Of a stretch of DNA of 12,142 nucleotides, positions 6,602 to 12,142 are shown in pieces. The first letter of the stretch is position 1. Every line of letters starts with the position of its first letter. Source of the stretch: an uncultured Lachnoclostridium sp. (GTDB lineage Bacteria; Bacillota; Clostridia; Lachnospirales; Lachnospiraceae). The position numbers and the translations under genes are program-made. Location: the NCBI GenBank assembly GCA_958425285.1, contig CATZVV010000030.1:1-12142 (forward strand), written 5' to 3'. Under the pieces are notes generated by a model, which ran no database searches, was not told the DNA's origin, and worked only from the letters and a program-made list of their open reading frames with translations.

Positions 6602-7480
6602 ATGAAAGAAATATTAAAAAAAGCTATTGCTATGAGTACTATTTTTGTTTTGCTATTGGCGCAGATGTCTGGTACAAAATATGCTAAGGCAGTTGAGATT
6701 AATACGGCAGAGTTATCTAATTGGTATGTATATGACCATTATGATACAGCTGTTTATGCAGATGAGACGGCCTGGTTTAACAGTGGTAAATATAAAAAAG
6801 CAGTGAGACCTTATTATACGTATACGGAGGAGAAGGTAAAAGAGGGAAATACAGCAAGTTGGATTAAAGATATTACAGAAGAGAAATGGGGATATGCATT
6901 TGCACTAGGGGAACATGTATCTTCAAGTGTAGATACAAATGGAGCAAACAATATGCTCTTTTACGGGTATTGTGCACCTTATTTTAACGGATATACAGAT
7001 TTTGCTTATTATCCGGCGGCTTCTGATACGACTAAGAGCGTAAATTTCAAGGTAAATGCAACAAATGTTAAAACCCATTCTTTAATACATGCAGGATACC
7101 TTTTTAATTGCGGCATTAGCGGAAGTGATTTAGATACACAAACGCTCAGCGGGTATGCAATGGTATTTCAATATACAGGCGGAACGGATCGGGCAGAGTC
7201 GGCAGATGGATTGGCCTCTGCCAGTTTATTAAAATTAGATAAAGTCAGTGTAAAAGATTTGCATAACAGTGGCTCAAAAGGTCTTCTTGAAGGTTTAAAC
7301 GTAGAACGTATCAGTGGTGTTAGTACATTAGATACAACGGATTTATCCAGCTATACTTTTTCAGATGGATATAATGTCAGTGATATTGCGATGAAGATTA
7401 CGGATACAGGCTTTAAGGCAACAATGACTGCAGTTGGAACAGGCGCAAGCAATGCAGACACCGTTGTACTTTTTCAATAA
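6602..7480 (+). CDS. N-terminal part of the secreted protein: signal peptide plus unrecognised domain
   Basis: This frame holds 292 residues. It begins with a classical signal peptide: MKEILKK, a hydrophobic core AIAMSTIFVLLLAQ and a likely cleavage after AKA (near residue 30). The mature part is rich in Tyr, Ser, Thr, Asn and Gly with alternating hydrophobics, as in extracellular beta-sandwich domains; only one pair of Cys-containing stretches (FYGYCAPYF, FNCGIS) is present. I do not recognise the domain; a ligand- or carbohydrate-binding jelly roll is a guess. The domain appears to continue past the frameshift up to about 7580 (NMGGFGPVVGYANHACDY), so the TAA at 7478-7480 is probably not its natural end. 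The start at 6602 follows a strong promoter and an AAGGG ribosome site. Confidence 0.7.
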   Translation: MKEILKKAIAMSTIFVLLLAQMSGTKYAKAVEINTAELSNWYVYDHYDTAVYADETAWFNSGKYKKAVRPYYTYTEEKVKEGNTASWIKDITEEKWGYAFALGEHVSSSVDTNGANNMLFYGYCAPYFNGYTDFAYYPAASDTTKSVNFKVNATNVKTHSLIHAGYLFNCGISGSDLDTQTLSGYAMVFQYTGGTDRAESADGLASASLLKLDKVSVKDLHNSGSKGLLEGLNVERISGVSTLDTTDLSSYTFSDGYNVSDIAMKITDTGFKATMTAVGTGASNADTVVLFQ

Positions 7481-8237
7481 AACTAATTTGGAGAATACGA
7501 ATATGGGTGGTTTTGGACCAGTTGTTGGTTATGCAAACCATGCCTGTGATTATACATCCAGTTACGAATTTTCAGATTTGAAGATGAGTATGACAATGAA
7601 TGCAACTTTAAATGGACAATTATCCGCAGAGGGACAGGATGTAGATAATCTTTCTGTTACAGAAAATACAATGGGTGAAAATAAAGTACAGGAGGGAGCT
7701 GCATATGCAACTAAAATTGTGGCGGATGCTGGTTATCAATTGCCAAAGACAATTATTGTGAAATGTGGCGGTACAGCTTTGAGAAGTGGTACGGATTATA
7801 CATATGATAATACAACGGGGGACATTGTTATATGGAAGGATGCCATTAATGCAAGCATTGAAATTATTGCAGATACGTATAATATTTCTTCTGATTTTAG
7901 TGGTGGATTGACTTGTGAGGGTGAAATATCTGGAAGTAGTTATATGGACTCTGTAGTTACTCTTTTGGGTGATGAATACCCGGATGTTGTTCGGGTTAGG
8001 GTAGGTGAGCAGTTGTATACGGTTGCGAAAGATACTCCAATCACAATTGGAACAGATGGTCAGATTATCTATGATGGAACAACTCATTCCATAACGATAG
8101 AAAAGGGAACAGTGGAAGGAGATGTAACTATTTATGCTTCTACTGAAAAATACAATGTAACAAATACTCTGAGTCATATTATATCTAAAAATGGAAATGG
8201 GACTACAATAGTAGAAAAAACTACACAGATGTATTGA
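7434..8237 (+). CDS. Middle part of the secreted protein: end of N-terminal domain and repeat modules A-C
   Basis: Continuation of the preceding frame after the T5 tract; sense begins near 7470, and the residues before that are the same DNA read out of frame. It lacks its own ribosome site or signal peptide, so it is not expected to be made independently. It finishes the N-terminal domain (about to 7580), then carries module A (about 7600-7875, with GYQLPKTIIV and SGTDYTYDNTTGDIVIW), a diverged module B (about 7876-8142, with GTDGQIIYDGTTHSITI) and the first third of module C. It ends at a TGA (8235-8237) only because of the A6-tract frameshift. The modules alternate hydrophobic and polar residues, as expected for Ig-like beta sandwiches. 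Confidence 0.6.
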   Translation: MEQAQAMQTPLYFFNKTNLENTNMGGFGPVVGYANHACDYTSSYEFSDLKMSMTMNATLNGQLSAEGQDVDNLSVTENTMGENKVQEGAAYATKIVADAGYQLPKTIIVKCGGTALRSGTDYTYDNTTGDIVIWKDAINASIEIIADTYNISSDFSGGLTCEGEISGSSYMDSVVTLLGDEYPDVVRVRVGEQLYTVAKDTPITIGTDGQIIYDGTTHSITIEKGTVEGDVTIYASTEKYNVTNTLSHIISKNGNGTTIVEKTTQMY

Positions 8238-8661
8238 TACCAGAATCTGGATATGAGCTTCCGAGAACAATTGAGGTTACGGTTTCAGGAAGAACTTTAG
8301 TTGTTGGTACAGATTATACATATGATATTAAAACCGGGCAAGTAAATATCAATGCAGATAAGGTGACAGGCGATATTGAAATTAAAGCAGTTGGCACACA
8401 GATAGTATATGATGTAGAGCTTAGTGGAAATAATATATCTGCGACAGAAGGAACCATAGGTACAGGTAAGGCGATGAAAGAAAAGCAGTATGAGACTGTG
8501 CTTACACCGAATGTCGGTTATCTACTTCCAGATGCAATTGTTGTGGAGGTGTCCGGAAAGGTATTAACATCAGGAACGGATTATACATATGATAATCAGA
8601 CTGGAAGGGTGGTTATTTATAATAAAGCTGTAACAGGTAATGTAAAAATTGTTGTAGGCAT
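7600..8661 (+). repeat. Four tandem Ig-like modules of about 87 residues
   Basis: Modules A (7600-7875), B (7876-8142), C (8143-8397) and D (8398-8661); boundaries are approximate. The consensus has GYxLPxxIxVxVxGxxL, then GTDYTYDxxTGxVxI about 20 residues later, then a VTGxIxI strand. The 16-base string GATTATACATATGATA is identical in modules A (7794-7809), C (8312-8327) and D (8579-8594), giving spacings of 518 and 267 bp; the larger gap holds the diverged copy B. This indicates internal duplication. Confidence 0.75.
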
Positions 8662-9493
8662 GCTTGTAGAGGCTTCAGTAACGGCACCAGACAGTTCATT
8701 AATCAAGACAAAGAATCCAGCCTATTTGGATTCATATGATGGTGAAATCAGTGGTGTAACACCTGCTATGGAATATTCTTCAGATAATGGGGATATATGG
8801 AATCGATGTGTTAGTACGAAAATGACAGGTCTATCCGTTGGTACATATTTGATTCGTTATGCGGCGACTCCGTCTCAGGTTGCAAGTCCATCTATAACAG
8901 TTAAGCTGGTTTGTAAATCTGGAGAATTAAATATTCCAACAATTAAAATGTCTAAGATACTTGAGATTAAGAAAAAATTCCGTATTAAGTTAATAAATAC
9001 AAAAGGTGCAGTTGTAACGTGTAAAAGTTCAAATACAAAAATTGCAGTCGTAAACAAAAGAGGTCTTGTAAAATCCAAAACAAAGACCGGGAAAGCCAAA
9101 ATTGTTATTGGTATCACAAAAGGTAGGCATAAAGTGCAGTATATTATGAATGTAACAGTAAGGAAGGGTGTAAAAAAGAATTACAGTCTTGTACGTTTTA
9201 ATACGAAATCAAAAAATCCGTCTATTGTGCTTTATAAACTTTTGGAAAAGGGTGCTTCGTGGAAGATTCGGTTGGCACATACAAATAAAACAACTAAATT
9301 GAATTTCAAGAGCTCAGATAAGAAAATTGCTGAGATCAATAAAAAGGGGAAAATTACTTCCAAGTCATTAGGAAAAGCAATTATTACGGCTAGAGTAAAA
9401 CAAAATGGTGTTACAAATATATATTATGTAGTAGTTCGGGTAACAGATGGAAATCGCAAATCTGACACATCCTATTTAAAGGTTATTAAGTAG
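8234..9493 (+). CDS. C-terminal part of the secreted protein: modules C-D and two BIG2-like domains
   Basis: This frame adds 419 residues. It completes module C (GYELPRTIEV, GTDYTYDIKTGQVNI) and module D (GYLLPDAIVV, GTDYTYDNQTGRVVI), followed by an Ig-like linker domain (about 8662-8925, EYSSDNGDIWNRC and GLSVGTYLIRYAATPS). Two BIG2-type bacterial Ig domains end the protein: about 8926-9170 (CKSSNTKIAVVNKRGLVKS) and 9171-9490 (FKSSDKKIAEINKKGKITS). The last ~180 residues are very rich in Lys. There is no LPXTG motif, C-terminal membrane segment or SLH domain, so attachment, if any, could be electrostatic to the anionic wall or by a domain I do not recognise. The apparent TTG start at 8234 lacks a ribosome site, and sense starts near 8214. 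Confidence 0.68.
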   Translation: MIPESGYELPRTIEVTVSGRTLVVGTDYTYDIKTGQVNINADKVTGDIEIKAVGTQIVYDVELSGNNISATEGTIGTGKAMKEKQYETVLTPNVGYLLPDAIVVEVSGKVLTSGTDYTYDNQTGRVVIYNKAVTGNVKIVVGMLVEASVTAPDSSLIKTKNPAYLDSYDGEISGVTPAMEYSSDNGDIWNRCVSTKMTGLSVGTYLIRYAATPSQVASPSITVKLVCKSGELNIPTIKMSKILEIKKKFRIKLINTKGAVVTCKSSNTKIAVVNKRGLVKSKTKTGKAKIVIGITKGRHKVQYIMNVTVRKGVKKNYSLVRFNTKSKNPSIVLYKLLEKGASWKIRLAHTNKTTKLNFKSSDKKIAEINKKGKITSKSLGKAIITARVKQNGVTNIYYVVVRVTDGNRKSDTSYLKVIK

Positions 9494-9512
9494 TTAGGCA
9501 ATATTGTATTTT

Positions 9513-9552
9513 AAAGAAACGGTGTAGCTTTGTCTATGCCGTTTCTTTGATT
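9513..9552 (+). terminator. Intrinsic terminator after the secreted protein gene
   Basis: AAAGAAACGG (9513-9522) pairs perfectly with CCGTTTCTTT (9539-9548), with a 16-nt loop, starting 20 nt after the TAG at 9491-9493. The descending arm ends in TTTCTTT and runs on into a T-rich GATTTATTTCTT. The mirror-image A-rich arm means it could also work on the minus strand. Confidence 0.75.
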
Positions 9553-9564
9553 TATTTCTTGAAC

Positions 9565-9593
9565 TTGCTTTTCTAATTATATATGAGTATACT
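9565..9593 (+). promoter_or_regulatory. Sigma-A-type promoter for the MATE transporter gene
   Basis: TTGCTT (9565-9570) and TATACT (9588-9593) with a 17-bp spacer. This is a good match to the vegetative consensus and comes right after the preceding terminator. Transcription would start near 9600, leaving a leader of about 100 nt before the MATE start codon. Confidence 0.6.
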
Positions 9594-9605
9594 TCTAATT
9601 ATATA
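9571..9605. repeat. 13-bp direct repeat over the MATE promoter (candidate operator)
   Basis: TTCTAATTATATA occurs at 9571-9583 and again at 9593-9605, a period of 22 bp (about two helical turns). The first copy fills the spacer between the -35 and -10 hexamers; the second covers the last base of the -10 and the start region. Exact repetition on one face of the helix fits binding by a dimeric or cooperative repressor. No regulator gene lies in the window. Confidence 0.45.
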
Positions 9606-9637
9606 GTGGGTTTTGGTGACCGAGTGGTGTTGAACAG

Positions 9638-9658
9638 GCGGAGCGATTCTTGCTCCGC
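9638..9658 (+). other. GC-rich hairpin in the leader of the MATE gene
   Basis: GCGGAGC (9638-9644) and GCTCCGC (9652-9658) form a perfect 7-bp stem with a 7-nt loop, standing out in AT-rich surroundings, about 45 nt before the MATE ATG. No T run follows, so it is not an ordinary terminator. It could be part of a regulatory RNA or stabilise the transcript. I could not match the leader to a known riboswitch class. Confidence 0.45.
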
Positions 9659-9701
9659 AATATAAATGATATGAAATGGAAAGCATAGAAATGAGGAAAA
9701 A

Positions 9702-11075
9702 ATGATAAAACGATTTAAAAAGGATCCTGCTCTGTTGAAAATTATATTAACAATTGCCATTCCCATTGCCTTGCAAAATTTACTGACATCATTAACACAA
9801 ATGATGGATACGATTATGTTAGGGGAATTGGGGGATATTGAACTTACAGCTTCTTCACTGGCAAATCAGGTATTCTTTATCTTTAGCCTGTTTATATTTG
9901 GAGCGTCTGGCGGAGCTTCTATTCTAACTGCACAATATTGGGGAAAACAGGAGCTAAAACCAATTCGAATTGTAATTGCAACAATGATTCGTGTTGTTTC
10001 TGTGGCGGGGATGTTTTTAACGGTAATAATTTATTTGGTTCCTGAGCAGATGATGCGTTTATTCAGCTCGGATGAGGCTGTCATTAAAGCCGGTGTTGAT
10101 TATTTAGTGATTATAGCGCCAATATATTTATTTTTTGGAATTTCCAATATGTTAACAGCACTTTTCCGTAGCATTGAAGTGGTAAAGCTGGCTGTAATCA
10201 GCAATGCAGTTACATTATTTGTAAATATTGGATTGAACTATATCTTTATTTTTGGAAAACTGGGGGCACCTCGTATGGGACTTCAGGGGGCAGCTCTTGC
10301 TACGCTGATTGCACGCTTTATTGAATTATCTGTGGTTACTATATATGTTTTTAACAGAGAGCGAAAGCTACATTTTACATTTGGGGATTTACGTCTGAGA
10401 GATTCCCTTTTGACAAAGGATTTGAGAAAATATTGCACACCTGTTGTTTGTAATGAGCTGGCATGGGCACTCGGTATTACTTTACAGGCGGCATTGTTTG
10501 GACATATGAGCACAATTGCAGTGTCTGCGAATACGATTATCGGTGTTGTACAGAATTTAGCAACACTGGTTATTTTTGGTGTGGCAAATGCAGCTGGAGT
10601 CATTATTGGAAAGACAATTGGTGAGGGTCATTTGGAGCTGGCAAAGGAAAGGGGAAGAACATTACAATATTTTGCATTTTTTCTTGGACTGCTATCAGCA
10701 GGAGCAATTTTAATTGGCAGGAATGTCATGGTTGATTTTTATAACGTCTTACCGGAGACAAAAGCATTAGCAAAAGAAATGTTGGTTATTACAGCTATTG
10801 TTGTATTTTTTGTCTCAACAACTGGTACAAGCATTGTTGGTATTATGCGCGGCGGTGGTGATGCAAAATTTTCACTTGTCATTGAAATTATTTCACTATG
10901 GTGCTTTTCAGTGCCTCTCGGTTATTTGGCGGGTCTTGTGCTAAAATGGCCGGTACTGGCTGTATATGCATTGTTTAAATCAGATGAAGTGGTAAAAGCA
11001 ATATTGTGCTGGATTCGTCTGGCAGGTGATAAATGGCTTCGTGTTGTTACGAGAGAGGAATTTCAGCCCAAATAG
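9702..11075 (+). CDS. MATE family multidrug/organic-cation efflux transporter
   Basis: A 457-residue membrane protein with about twelve hydrophobic segments in two MatE halves (roughly residues 14-175 and 240-420). Family hallmarks are IAIPIALQNLLTSLTQMMDTIMLGELGD at the first and second segments (residues ~18-46; key are the IPxxLQ and DTxMLG patterns), GGASILTAQYWG, ISNMLTALFRSIE, and GIMRGGGDAKF in the second half. MATE pumps expel cationic drugs or metabolites from the cytoplasm in exchange for Na+ or H+; the substrate cannot be told. The ATG at 9702 has GAGGAA 5 nt upstream. It has its own promoter with a direct-repeat operator candidate. The dehydrogenase gene follows 69 nt later on the same strand and may be co-transcribed, as no terminator is visible between them. 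Confidence 0.93.
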   Translation: MIKRFKKDPALLKIILTIAIPIALQNLLTSLTQMMDTIMLGELGDIELTASSLANQVFFIFSLFIFGASGGASILTAQYWGKQELKPIRIVIATMIRVVSVAGMFLTVIIYLVPEQMMRLFSSDEAVIKAGVDYLVIIAPIYLFFGISNMLTALFRSIEVVKLAVISNAVTLFVNIGLNYIFIFGKLGAPRMGLQGAALATLIARFIELSVVTIYVFNRERKLHFTFGDLRLRDSLLTKDLRKYCTPVVCNELAWALGITLQAALFGHMSTIAVSANTIIGVVQNLATLVIFGVANAAGVIIGKTIGEGHLELAKERGRTLQYFAFFLGLLSAGAILIGRNVMVDFYNVLPETKALAKEMLVITAIVVFFVSTTGTSIVGIMRGGGDAKFSLVIEIISLWCFSVPLGYLAGLVLKWPVLAVYALFKSDEVVKAILCWIRLAGDKWLRVVTREEFQPK

Positions 11076-11144
11076 ATTCTGAATGAAAAATAGCAAAATC
11101 GGTCATAGTATGGATAGAAAGTACATGGAGGGATGGAGTGCTTT

Positions 11145-12095
11145 ATGAAAGTGACACGAAAAAAGGTTGCTATTGTTGGATGTGGGCTGGTTGGTTCTAC
11201 AACTGCATTTAGTTTGGTAACACAAGGGATCTGTGATGAGGTTATGATGATTGATATTAACCGGGAGCGTGCTTATGGCGAGGTCATGGATTTGCGTGAT
11301 AGCATTGAATATTTAAATCGAAATGTGAAGGTTGTAGAAGGTGAATATAAGGATTGTGGCGACATGGATATTATTGTCATTACAGCAGGAGCACCGCCGA
11401 AGCCTGGACAATCAAGGGTAGATTTGTTGGAATTAAGTGCAAATATTTGCAAATCTATTGTAGAACCGATCATGGAAAGTGGATTTGAAGGCATTTTTAT
11501 TGCAATTTCAAATCCTGTTGATATGATCGCACAATATATTTATGAATTATCAGGTCTTCCTAAAAATCAGGTATTAGGAACGGGGACAGCAATTGACTCA
11601 GCACGCTTGAAGAATTTTATCGCCCAACTGGTAGAGGTGGATCCTAGAAGTGTACATGCCTATTCAATGGGTGAACATGGTGATTCGCAAATGGTCCCCT
11701 GGTCTACGGTGACAGTAGGGGGGAAACCGTTTTATGATGTTATTCAAGATAATAAAGAAACTCTGGGAGAAGTAGATTTGGAGGAACTTGTGCATCAGAC
11801 AACGCGGAAAGGCTGGGAAATACTGAATCGGAAAGGTACTACTTACTATGGCATTGCGACTGCCTGTGCAGGCATTATCCAGGCAATACTCAATGATGAG
11901 AACCGGATTGTTCCTGTTTCTACTTTGCTTGAGGGAGAATATGGAGAAAACGGTGTGTTTGCGGGTGTACCTGTTGTATTGAATCGGCATGGTGTGAGTG
12001 ATGTGCTTGAAATTCACATGTCGCCGGGTGAATTGGCAAGATTTAAAGAGTCTGTTGATTTCATACGGAAGAATCTTGTAAAAAGAGAGAAATAG
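11145..12095 (+). CDS. L-lactate dehydrogenase family (L-2-hydroxyacid dehydrogenase)
   Basis: An NAD-dependent enzyme of the LDH/MDH superfamily, 316 residues, cytoplasmic, reducing pyruvate or another 2-oxoacid with NADH at the end of fermentation. Seen motifs: the Rossmann glycine motif GCGLVGS (residues 12-18), an Asp at the end of the second strand (MMIDIN) favouring NAD, Arg91 in the mobile loop (equivalent to Arg109), Asp151 and Arg154 in IDSARLK (Asp168, Arg171) and His178 in MGEHGDS (His195). The catalytic set is complete. At the substrate-discriminating site, usually Gln102 in LDH and Arg in malate dehydrogenase, the loop reads APPKPGQSR with Pro85, so the preferred substrate is uncertain and I leave the symbol blank. 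ATG 11145 is chosen for GGAG at 11135-11138; ATG 11133 abuts its own GGAGGG. Confidence 0.9.
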   Translation: MKVTRKKVAIVGCGLVGSTTAFSLVTQGICDEVMMIDINRERAYGEVMDLRDSIEYLNRNVKVVEGEYKDCGDMDIIVITAGAPPKPGQSRVDLLELSANICKSIVEPIMESGFEGIFIAISNPVDMIAQYIYELSGLPKNQVLGTGTAIDSARLKNFIAQLVEVDPRSVHAYSMGEHGDSQMVPWSTVTVGGKPFYDVIQDNKETLGEVDLEELVHQTTRKGWEILNRKGTTYYGIATACAGIIQAILNDENRIVPVSTLLEGEYGENGVFAGVPVVLNRHGVSDVLEIHMSPGELARFKESVDFIRKNLVKREK

Positions 12096-12142
12096 ATTCT
12101 TTTAAGTCTGTTTGCGGTAGGCAGAGGGTGTCATTGATGTCA

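Larger units (their letters stand above)
6602..9493 (+). pseudogene. Secreted modular surface protein, interrupted by two compensating frameshifts
   Basis: Three consecutive open frames (frames 2, 3 and 2 of the + strand) read as one protein of about 965 residues if two single-base shifts are undone. The first is at a T5 tract (7470-7474): dropping one T continues the sequence as TVVLFNKTNLENTN. The second is at an A6 tract (8215-8220): adding one A gives IVEKNYTDVLIPESGYELP, which restores a repeat module that otherwise breaks in its middle. One promoter lies before and one terminator after the whole unit, with no ribosome site at the internal junctions. Sequencing or assembly error at homopolymers, tract-length variation and genuine decay are all possible; the sequence alone cannot decide. 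Confidence 0.75.

Noticed and set aside
8214..8221. A AAA AAC, resembling a programmed -1 frameshift site, at the second frame break of the secreted protein
   Set aside because: The upstream frame reads GAA AAA ACT here, so the heptamer is out of phase with the codons that would need to slip, and the first break needs a shift in the opposite direction. Homopolymer indel is the simpler reading.
7620..8270. A 216-residue minus-strand frame inside the repeat region
   Set aside because: Its Cys/Ile/Ser-rich translation has no domain logic and arises from the antisense of the repeated modules.

Overview
The window looks like a chromosomal segment of a low-GC Gram-positive anaerobe of the Clostridia, most likely a gut Lachnospiraceae. 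This is inferred from the AT-rich DNA, the strong AGGAGG-type ribosome binding sites, and the gene mix: ECF-type thiamin-precursor uptake, a MptE/DUF115 'motility accessory factor', a cytoplasmic GH43 xylosidase, and a secreted protein with Ig-like repeats and BIG2 domains. No species can be named from the sequence alone. I see no insertion sequence, phage gene, tRNA, rRNA or CRISPR array.

Left part (1-5861, all + strand): a gene-free leader of about 300 nt with several possible stem-loops is followed by a tightly packed run: thiW (thiazole uptake), thiM (hydroxyethylthiazole kinase), a DUF115 glycosyltransferase-like protein, an EamA/DMT exporter and a GH43 beta-xylosidase/arabinofuranosidase. 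thiM and the DUF115 gene overlap by 4 nt (ATGA), and the DUF115 gene and eamA overlap by 32 nt. This suggests co-transcription and partly coupled translation, although only thiW-thiM form an obvious pathway: take up the thiazole alcohol, then phosphorylate it for thiamin salvage. I could not find a recognisable TPP riboswitch in the leader, which is unusual for such an operon.

Middle (5862-6472): two tiny divergent genes of unknown function lie either side of an AT-rich intergenic region that contains a perfect inverted repeat. Their C-terminal parts share a KTKAxxEAxVR motif.

Right-middle (6473-9550): a good sigma-A-type promoter (TTGAAA-18-TATAAT) leads into a secreted protein of about 965 residues. 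It has a signal peptide, an unrecognised N-terminal domain, four modules of about 87 residues and two BIG2-like domains, and is followed by a clear hairpin terminator. The reading frame is interrupted twice, at a T5 tract (7470-7474) and an A6 tract (8215-8220). The two shifts compensate, so the gene is either sequenced with two homopolymer errors, variable, or decaying.

Right end (9551-12142): a second promoter with a 13-bp direct repeat (22-bp period) over its core precedes a MATE-family efflux pump. It is followed by an L-lactate/2-hydroxyacid dehydrogenase with an intact catalytic set but Pro at the position that normally holds the substrate-discriminating Gln.
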